Shown here one piece after another: positions 53,126-60,047 of a DNA stretch of 64,000 bases. The notes beneath the pieces are model-generated. The model was not told where the DNA came from, made no database searches, and saw only the letters and a program-made list of their open reading frames with translations. Position 1 is the first letter of the stretch, and the number at the start of each line of letters is the position of its first letter. Origin of the DNA: Winogradskyella vidalii (GTDB taxonomy: Bacteria > Bacteroidota > Bacteroidia > Flavobacteriales > Flavobacteriaceae); assembly GCF_013403955.1 (NCBI RefSeq), contig NZ_JABFDG010000001.1:186001-250000 (forward strand). Direction: 5' to 3'. Position numbers and translations under genes: made by a program.

Positions 53126-55042
53126 TTATTGTTTTATAAATTTAAAAACCTGAATTTCACTAGTTGCTGTATACGCTTTTATAAAATAAACGCCTTCAAC
53201 TAGTTTTGATACATCAAAAGAAGCTTGATTACTTTTAAATTTTAATATTTCCTGTCCATTAGCATTGTAAATAACTGCAGAAGAAATTTCTTTTGATAAG
53301 CTAAAATTTTGATTTACAGGATTTGGGTATAAAACAAGTTTTTCAAAATAATCATTAGAATCAACACTTAATATTTCGCCTACTAAATAAGCGCCCTCTG
53401 GTCTTACGTAGGGGATGTAGTCTGGTTTTGGTGTTTGTACTATTCTATCATTTATAGCTTCCATTATTGCCATTTCATCATCAGTAATAGAACCATCGGT
53501 AATGGTTGTGCTATAGGTGATTGCCGCTCCTACATCTGTTAACGTTCTTACAAAACGGTAAGCTTGTTCAGTTTCAAAAACCAAGTCAGCTGAAGCCACA
53601 CTCCAACGATCTCTAATGGGACAAAAATAATGTTTTATAGCATCCTTATTACCATCAAAAGTACCCCAAGGCGATTCAGCAATTAAAGGAAAAATAAACT
53701 CTTCATAGGCCCAAGAATTTGGTGGCGCTCCTTGACCTAGAGGCGTTGGATGACCAGCAGTGAAATCCATATAAGGATCATTGATTACAAAATTTCTAAT
53801 TCTATAATCTCTTGGGTCTTCGTCATCGGTTGCATCTGTATCTACATATAAAACATCCCCATTTTCATCCGTTAGATACGTTGAGTTACCATTAGTAGCA
53901 ATGGCTATATTAGGGTCAACTTCTCTAATCATAGCGATAAAATCACTTAGTTCTCCGGGTAGATTCCCTAAATTATCTAACCAATACCCATCTACTAAGC
54001 CTTGAAACCGTTCGAGATAGCCCTTAACCAAAGTTCGCCATGCCAAAGCTTCATCGCCAGCAAATTCTGTAGTGTAATAATTTTCCCAAGCTGCTAAAAT
54101 TTCAAATTCTCTGTCACTATTGCCTTGAAGATGCCCTGGGCCTGCTCCATTTAGATACAAAATAACTTTCTTTCCAGAGTTTTTGAAAACATCAATAACA
54201 TCAAGAATAATTTGTTCATTTTCAAAAGTAGGCACCATATCAGGGTGAATTTCATTGGCAATATCTACATAAGGATTATCTCTTAAGGTATAATAATAAC
54301 CATGTGCTGGATGGGTGAAATTTGTTATAACATGACCAACAGCTGGTAAATTATCTACAATGTTTTGTGCGCCAGCAACCCAATCATCATTGCTACTGTT
54401 ATCTAACCTATAACCGCCATTTAGATTAAATCGCACCCCCCAAGAACCAGATAAAAATAAGGCATTTCTTAAGGGTTGCTCAAAACTTCCCGATATCGTA
54501 TCTATATAGTAAGTGGATGTTAATCCTGAAGTATCTCCAGAGGCTAGTACAATCATAATTTGATCATAACCTCCTGCTACTAATACATCGGAAGGAATTG
54601 TTTCTTGATCAAAATTAAAGGAAAAAGACTCCCAAGTTTCACCTTCAGAAAAATTTGCTTGTATGTATAGGTTGCTCGAACCTCCAATACTTGAGTTTTT
54701 TAAAAACAATCGGATTCTACTGTTTGTGGTGTTCAAATCAGAAGTTTGTATGGATGTGTATGCTTTTAACGCTATTGTATTTGAGGTCAAATCTGTTATA
54801 GGTACTGATAAATCAAAAATAATTCTTGAATTTTCTTGCCCATCTCTAACAAACTTAGATACGGACGCATTAGTGTTGATGCCTGTTGTTTCTGGATTTG
54901 TTTCATCGGTAGTAAATAGGCCTTTTTGCGTGTTAGAAAATCGGATATTATTTGTTTGACTTGAATTTTCGTACCAAACTTGCTGTGCTGCAATAGGAGT
55001 TAAGCTAAAAAATAGAATTATTAAAATAATTTTGTTAATCAT
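53126..55042 (-). CDS. T9SS-secreted glycoside hydrolase-like protein, weak GH29 resemblance
   Basis: A 638-residue exported protein. After the signal peptide (KIILIILFFSLTPIAAQ) comes a carbohydrate-binding-like module (about 20-190) that is also found in the protein at 58509-59852. Residues about 195-560 look like a TIM barrel: 'VILYLNGAGPGHL', then 'GLVDGYWLDNLGNLPGELSDFIAMIREVDPNIAIATNGN' (about 350-390), whose W-x-D-N and 'MIRE..PN' pattern recalls the nucleophile region of GH29 alpha-L-fucosidases. The general acid/base cannot be assigned. A T9SS tail starts at 'VLYPNPVNQN'. Alternatives are GH114 or another barrel family. It is divergent from the sulfatase gene. Confidence 0.65.
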   Translation of the reverse strand: MINKIILIILFFSLTPIAAQQVWYENSSQTNNIRFSNTQKGLFTTDETNPETTGINTNASVSKFVRDGQENSRIIFDLSVPITDLTSNTIALKAYTSIQTSDLNTTNSRIRLFLKNSSIGGSSNLYIQANFSEGETWESFSFNFDQETIPSDVLVAGGYDQIMIVLASGDTSGLTSTYYIDTISGSFEQPLRNALFLSGSWGVRFNLNGGYRLDNSSNDDWVAGAQNIVDNLPAVGHVITNFTHPAHGYYYTLRDNPYVDIANEIHPDMVPTFENEQIILDVIDVFKNSGKKVILYLNGAGPGHLQGNSDREFEILAAWENYYTTEFAGDEALAWRTLVKGYLERFQGLVDGYWLDNLGNLPGELSDFIAMIREVDPNIAIATNGNSTYLTDENGDVLYVDTDATDDEDPRDYRIRNFVINDPYMDFTAGHPTPLGQGAPPNSWAYEEFIFPLIAESPWGTFDGNKDAIKHYFCPIRDRWSVASADLVFETEQAYRFVRTLTDVGAAITYSTTITDGSITDDEMAIMEAINDRIVQTPKPDYIPYVRPEGAYLVGEILSVDSNDYFEKLVLYPNPVNQNFSLSKEISSAVIYNANGQEILKFKSNQASFDVSKLVEGVYFIKAYTATSEIQVFKFIKQ

Positions 55043-55329
55043 GCTTTTTATTTTTTAATAAAGATAATAGGGACACTACTATAACGTTTTCTCTAATCCA
55101 CTCATTTCTTACTGTATTCCGTCTAAAGTATAGTATAACAGCAAACTAAGTGATTGTGTTGGTCCAGTATACCGCCTTAACTATGGTTCTTATATTTATT
55201 ATTAGCAATAACTTTAATGAATTTTAGAAAAATCATAATTGATTGATTTAAGTAAAATTTAAGGTAATCTTAGACATAGGTTACTCATATAATTTTGTTA
55301 TTTAGCATTAAAAAAATAATAAAACAGAA

Positions 55330-57243
55330 ATGAAGTATAAGAATTATTTAACATGCCTAATCGTCGCAATTTTATGTTTTAGCTGTAATACACAAAACCC
55401 AAAAGTATCTAAACAGAAAACTCAAAGTACTGATAGACCAGAACCAAATGTTCTTCTTTTACTTACAGATGATTTAGGCTGGCAAGATGTTAAGGTGTAC
55501 GATATAGATGAGCCTTCGCCATACGAAACACCAAACCTAGATACCTTGGCAGAAAAAGGTATACAGTTTTGGCAAGCGTACTCTCCAGCACCTACGTGTG
55601 CACCGAGTAGAAGTGCTATAATGAGTGGAAACCATCCCGCAAGAGCCCAAAAAACACATGTTGTTGGTGGTGCACCGCCTATGGTTTATGCAAACAAAGA
55701 CACGCAACGTATTATAGATCCTTGGTATAGTGGACGAATGCCAGAAAACGAAATGACTCTAGCAAGAGTATTGCAACAAAAAGGTTACACCACAGGACAT
55801 GCAGGAAAATGGCATATGGCCATTAATCACCACGCCTTTCCGCAACCAGAAGATCAAGGATTTGATGTTACTACTGCTAACCGAGGAGTAACTAGTCCAC
55901 AAAAACCGCATCGATTAACAGATTTTGCTACAACTGATGCTTCCGATCCTTACCGTTTGGATAAAAATGGTTTTCCTTTTCATCAAAACAATCAAGATGC
56001 CTTAAACTTCATAAAAGAAAACAAACAAGATCCGTTTTTCCTGTACTATGCTACGTTTCTTGTGCACGCACCAATTCACACAAGAAGCAAAGCGCTTTTA
56101 GAAAAATATTGTGAAAAATTAGGGGTGCCTTTTCCAACAGACCCTGATCATTGGGAATTAGAAGGGCAGAACAATCCGTATTATGCGGCCATGGTAGAAA
56201 TGTTAGATTATTATGTAGGACAAGTTTTTGATTATTTAGAAACCACTGACGATCCACGCTGGCCAGGTCATAAACTTATTGAAAACACCTATATTATTTT
56301 TACATCAGATAATGGAGGAATGGAAGGCCATCCAGGCGAAGTATTTACTGATAATTATCCATTAGACAAAGGGAAAATAAATGCTAAAGAAGGTGGGACA
56401 AGAGTACCTTTATTAATTTCAGGCCCAGGTATTAAAAAAGGCGTAGAATCTAATGTTGTTGTAAATGGTCTCGATTTTTATCCTACAATTCTATCTTTAT
56501 TAGATATAGAAAAGCCTAAAGACAAACATTTAGATGGTGCAGATTTATCGACCTTATTATTAAATGACCCTACCGATTCTAAATTAGTTTTGGATGAAAA
56601 TGGCAAAGAAAGAACAACGATGATGTGGCATTTTCCACATGCTTCATACCAAAGTACGTTACGTGTAGGTGATTATAAATTCATTAGAAATTATGATTAT
56701 AAAAATAATCCTAGAAAATCACAATTTGAATTATACAAATTATATACGACCGATAACGGAGTCGCAGAACGTGTAGATATTGAGGAGGTAAATAATTTAG
56801 CGATGTCTAATCCTGAGAAAGCAAAGGAAATGAATGCGCAATTGACTTCTATTTTAACAGAAATGAACGCCAGTTATCCGTCTTATAATCCACTTTACAA
56901 AAGTGATATGGAGCATAAAGAAACGGTTCCTTCGGTGTTTTTTGCATCAAAAGACTATGACCAAGTTACTTTTAAATACAAAGAAAATGGAGCTGAGGTT
57001 GTAAGGGCTGATTTAATTTATACCACCAATGGAGGACACCGTTACGAAGAGTGGTTTAAAACCGATGCTAAGATAAACGCTGATGGCACTATAACGGCTA
57101 ATTTACCTAAGGACACAACACATTATATTATTAATGTAATTGATGCGAATAATTTCTTAGTAAGTTATCCAGAAATGCCTACAATTAAATCTCTAAAAGA
57201 GGAGAAAAAGAAGTATTCGAACTATGCTTTAAGTAGCAAATAA
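55330..57243 (+). CDS. Lipoprotein sulfatase (family S1)
   Basis: A 637-residue S1 sulfatase. Lipobox 'ILCFSC' (Cys near residue 19) anchors it in a membrane, probably the outer one. 'VLLLLTDDLGWQDV' supplies the metal aspartates; Cys90 in 'TCAPSRSAIMSG' is the residue converted to formylglycine (C-x-P-x-R). 'GHAGKWHMAI', 'FFLYYATFLVHAP' and 'IFTSDNGGMEGHPG' complete the active site. A C-terminal beta-rich extension (about 540-620) is extra. A Cys-type sulfatase needs an anaerobic or FGE-type maturase, not seen in this window. Its location between HTCS and hydrolase genes points to desulfation of an algal polysaccharide. Confidence 0.93.
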   Translation: MKYKNYLTCLIVAILCFSCNTQNPKVSKQKTQSTDRPEPNVLLLLTDDLGWQDVKVYDIDEPSPYETPNLDTLAEKGIQFWQAYSPAPTCAPSRSAIMSGNHPARAQKTHVVGGAPPMVYANKDTQRIIDPWYSGRMPENEMTLARVLQQKGYTTGHAGKWHMAINHHAFPQPEDQGFDVTTANRGVTSPQKPHRLTDFATTDASDPYRLDKNGFPFHQNNQDALNFIKENKQDPFFLYYATFLVHAPIHTRSKALLEKYCEKLGVPFPTDPDHWELEGQNNPYYAAMVEMLDYYVGQVFDYLETTDDPRWPGHKLIENTYIIFTSDNGGMEGHPGEVFTDNYPLDKGKINAKEGGTRVPLLISGPGIKKGVESNVVVNGLDFYPTILSLLDIEKPKDKHLDGADLSTLLLNDPTDSKLVLDENGKERTTMMWHFPHASYQSTLRVGDYKFIRNYDYKNNPRKSQFELYKLYTTDNGVAERVDIEEVNNLAMSNPEKAKEMNAQLTSILTEMNASYPSYNPLYKSDMEHKETVPSVFFASKDYDQVTFKYKENGAEVVRADLIYTTNGGHRYEEWFKTDAKINADGTITANLPKDTTHYIINVIDANNFLVSYPEMPTIKSLKEEKKKYSNYALSSK

Positions 57244-57344
57244 TTAAGTTTTATATTAAGTTGATAGCAGTTATTTTTAGCTGGAAATAAAATTATAAAC
57301 TATTGTTTTTTAAGTGTTTTTAATTTATATACAAGAAATGAGCA

Positions 57345-57423
57345 TATTTTTGGGTTAATTTAGCAAAGAAAAATAGAATAATAGATCTAATTTTGACTAA
57401 CTAATTTTAAAACCATATATATT
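57345..57423 (+). promoter_or_regulatory. Leader shared with the gene at 58509 (copy 1)
   Basis: About 80 bp that can be aligned with 58429-58508: common blocks are tttttgg, agcaaaga-aaa, ctaa-tttga-taactaa and tata-attatg at the start codon. Likely carries the common promoter or operator of the two related T9SS genes. Confidence 0.5.
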
Positions 57424-58191
57424 ATGAAAAAACAATTACTTTTTACAGCAATGTTACTTTTTGCGACATGTATTACATTTGGGCAAGCAACAGTGCTTGA
57501 TCCATTGGATCCTGAAACACAGCAGATCAGTATAGCAAGTACAGATTATTCTCAAACTGGAGGACCTTTTGCACCAAACGGAAATGGTGCTCATCTTAAT
57601 GCAACTATACCAGAAGTTCTTAATGGATCTATTAGTTTTGATGTAGTTTCTTCTGGAGCAGATTTTGAAACATCAATTGTTTTTCACGTAAGAAAATTAC
57701 TTGGTAATTCTGGGAGTGTAACTATGACTGTTGATGGCATAACTGACGCACCGATTAATTTAGCTGCTGACGCTAGTGCAAGCAATCTTAATGCCTATGA
57801 GACATTTGATACCTTAACATTTTCGCAAAATGTTACTATTACATCTGTTCCTAAAACGATAACATTGGATATTAATATTTTACAAGACCTTTCTAATAGC
57901 GCTAGAATTAGATTCTATTGGCTTAGATTTTCTAATGAAACTTTAGGTGTAGATGATTTTGAAACACAAGAGACAAGTGTTAAAGTTTATCCTAACCCAA
58001 CAAAAAATAGCTTTCAAATAGATGCTAACAACAGTATTGAGCGTGTAGAACTTTATAATATTACTGGCCAATTATTAAAAACATATAGCGAAGAAGCTAA
58101 TTATGATATTAGTGATTTAGCAACAGGTATTTATATTGCAAATATTAAGACGGAATTAGGTTCTAAAACAATGAGAATTGTAAAAGAATAA
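57424..58191 (+). CDS. T9SS-secreted protein with the shared beta-rich module
   Basis: A 255-residue exported protein. Signal peptide 'KKQLLFTAMLLFATCITFGQ'. Residues about 45-170 form one beta-rich module ('GSISFDVVSSG', 'IVFHVRKLL', 'VTMTVDGIT', 'FSQNVTITSVPKTITLDIN', 'RIRFYWLRF'). The last 75 residues are the T9SS tail ('KVYPNPTKNSFQIDANN', 'ELYNITGQLLKTY', 'DISDLATGIYI'). Signal peptide and tail are nearly identical to those of the next gene, while the middle differs, showing a duplication with exchange of the central part. No enzyme motif; carbohydrate binding is an inference from the locus. Confidence 0.75.
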   Translation: MKKQLLFTAMLLFATCITFGQATVLDPLDPETQQISIASTDYSQTGGPFAPNGNGAHLNATIPEVLNGSISFDVVSSGADFETSIVFHVRKLLGNSGSVTMTVDGITDAPINLAADASASNLNAYETFDTLTFSQNVTITSVPKTITLDINILQDLSNSARIRFYWLRFSNETLGVDDFETQETSVKVYPNPTKNSFQIDANNSIERVELYNITGQLLKTYSEEANYDISDLATGIYIANIKTELGSKTMRIVKE

Positions 58192-58244
58192 GAATTTCGT
58201 ATTCAAGTATTTAATGCGACAAACGTTGTTGTTATAAATCGATT

Positions 58245-58285
58245 AAAAAAAGTTCCTTAGTTAAATTTAACTAAGGAACTTTTTT
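58245..58285 (+). terminator. Strong rho-independent terminator
   Basis: An 18-bp stem (aaaaaagttccttagtta with its complement) with a short AATT loop and a T-run; A/T runs on both sides allow action in both directions. Confidence 0.9.
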
Positions 58286-58428
58286 GTTTTCTCACTACAT
58301 CACAAAATATTGATATCTCAGTTTTATCAAAAAATAAATTGTCAAATGCCTATGCTTTTAAGACTCATTATGAGAATGCCCTTCATTAGGCAATAAACCC
58401 ATTATTTAAGTATAATAGTTGTGATAGA

Positions 58429-58508
58429 AAAGTTTTTGGTTGAAATAAGCAAAGAGAAACCACCTTGTAAAACTAACTTTGATTAACTAAATTTTGAAAC
58501 TATATATT
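58429..58508 (+). promoter_or_regulatory. Leader shared with the gene at 57424 (copy 2)
   Basis: Aligns with 57345-57423 up to and including the start codon. Conserved words: agcaaagagaaa, aactaactttgattaactaaa and tatatattatg. Confidence 0.5.
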
Positions 58509-59852
58509 ATGAAAAAACAATTACTATTTATCATGTCCTTTATATTTGCCAGCACGATGGCATTTGCACAAGCTATTATAACAGTGGATACAGCAGATCA
58601 AGATTTCACTATGATTTCCCCTTTGGTAACTTCTGTTTCTACTGGAACGGCTGCTACTATTTCAGAAGCACCTGCTACACCAAATCGCACTCAAATAGTG
58701 GCTGATGAAGCTGGTTCTAACGATGTTGCTGGTACGTTTGACCTTGTTGCTCAAACGTCATCAGGTACTATCGACGGTACTATATCTTTTGATTTTAGAA
58801 AAAAAGAAGGAAATACTTTGGCTATAAAAATTACGGTTGGGACTGAAACACCACAAACATTTACATATAGTGAAACTGATGGAGGTACTGGTACATATCA
58901 AGTATTATCTGCTACTTATGCTGGAACTGTTACATTTTCAACTACACCAACGCCTATTACATTTGAAATTACAGATTTAGATTTAGGAACTTCAGGAGGT
59001 GTTACTGCAGCAAGATTATATAAATTTAACGTTACTGATAAGAATGTGCCTGAACCACCTTTGGATGCAGAAGCTGTTTTAGCAGCTGGAAATGAGTGGT
59101 ATCATAACTATAGCCCAGATACATTTAGCGTAACACTTAATGAGGTGCTAGGCGGTGAGTTTTTAGAACAAGGATCAGCAGTAGCGACACCAACTACTAC
59201 AGGGAACAGCAGTCCATTAGTTGCCAAATTTACAAAAGGAGAAGAAGTACACTCACAATTAAAGTTTCAATTACCGGCTGTAATTACTTCAGCAAATCAA
59301 TCAGCTGCTATTTTTAAAATAAGAGCTTATGCACCGTCAACGAATGTAGATGGCAGTTCTGGTAGAAGGTTAAGATTGTTTTTGAGAGATGGAATTGAAA
59401 CAGTAGGACAAAAGAATGTAACAATTGATGTTAATGTTTATGATCAGTGGGAAGAATACACCTTTGATTTTACAGAAGTTACGCTTGTAGATGGTGTATC
59501 TTATAGTACTGTAAACCTATTATTTGATCAACCAGATGCTGATTTTCTAGCCACAGGAAATGTATATTATTTAGATGCTTTTCAAGGTCCAGCTGGAGCC
59601 ACATTATCTACAAATGACTTTGAATTAAATAGTGCTTCTATTAATGTTTACCCTAATCCTGTAACTAACAGTTTTCAAATAGATTCTAATAATAGTATTG
59701 AACGTGTAGAACTCTATAATATTACGGGTCAATTATTAAAAACATTTCGCGAAGAAGCTAATTATGATATTAGTGATTTAGCAACAGGGATTTACATTGT
59801 AAATATTAAGACGCAGTTTGGTTCTAAGACAATCAGAATTGTAAAGAATTAG
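58509..59852 (+). CDS. T9SS-secreted two-module protein, carbohydrate-binding-like
   Basis: A 447-residue exported protein from ATG 58509; the in-frame TTG five codons earlier is not needed, as the ATG context equals that of the paralogue at 57424. Signal peptide 'KKQLLFIMSFIFASTMAFAQ'. Module 1 (about 45-175) is of the same type as in the neighbour ('GTISFDFRKKEGN', 'TVTFSTTPTPITFEITDLD'). Module 2 (about 190-370) matches the N-terminal module of the hydrolase-like protein at 53126-55042: starts 'EWYHNYSPD', then 'LKFQLPAVIT', 'GRRLRLFLRDG', 'WEEYTFDF' and 'NVYYLDAFQGP'. The T9SS tail closes the protein. The shared module suggests that it binds the same glycan as the hydrolase. Confidence 0.8.
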   Translation: MKKQLLFIMSFIFASTMAFAQAIITVDTADQDFTMISPLVTSVSTGTAATISEAPATPNRTQIVADEAGSNDVAGTFDLVAQTSSGTIDGTISFDFRKKEGNTLAIKITVGTETPQTFTYSETDGGTGTYQVLSATYAGTVTFSTTPTPITFEITDLDLGTSGGVTAARLYKFNVTDKNVPEPPLDAEAVLAAGNEWYHNYSPDTFSVTLNEVLGGEFLEQGSAVATPTTTGNSSPLVAKFTKGEEVHSQLKFQLPAVITSANQSAAIFKIRAYAPSTNVDGSSGRRLRLFLRDGIETVGQKNVTIDVNVYDQWEEYTFDFTEVTLVDGVSYSTVNLLFDQPDADFLATGNVYYLDAFQGPAGATLSTNDFELNSASINVYPNPVTNSFQIDSNNSIERVELYNITGQLLKTFREEANYDISDLATGIYIVNIKTQFGSKTIRIVKN

Positions 59853-59881
59853 AGTGTTCTATTAATAGAAAATTAAATCAA

Positions 59882-59921
59882 AAAAGAGTTCCTAAGTTGC
59901 ATTAGCTATGGGACTCTTTTA
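59882..59921 (+). terminator. Rho-independent terminator
   Basis: Stem aaaagagttcc / gggactctttt (one wobble) with a larger loop and T-rich tail, 30 bp after the stop codon. Confidence 0.65.
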
Positions 59922-60047
59922 TGTTTTTACAGCGTCTAAAAATAGTCACAACACTTATTTTAACGTTTAATTGGTATTACTAAGAGACTGTGTCTTTTAT
60001 CATTAAAACAATGCTCTAATTTAAAATTTAAGCGATTTAATTATTTC

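Larger units (their letters stand above)
58192..58508. other. Intergenic region with terminator and second leader
   Basis: 317 bp: a strong terminator at 58245-58285, then AT-rich DNA, then the leader copy at 58429-58508. No additional gene was found. Confidence 0.5.
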
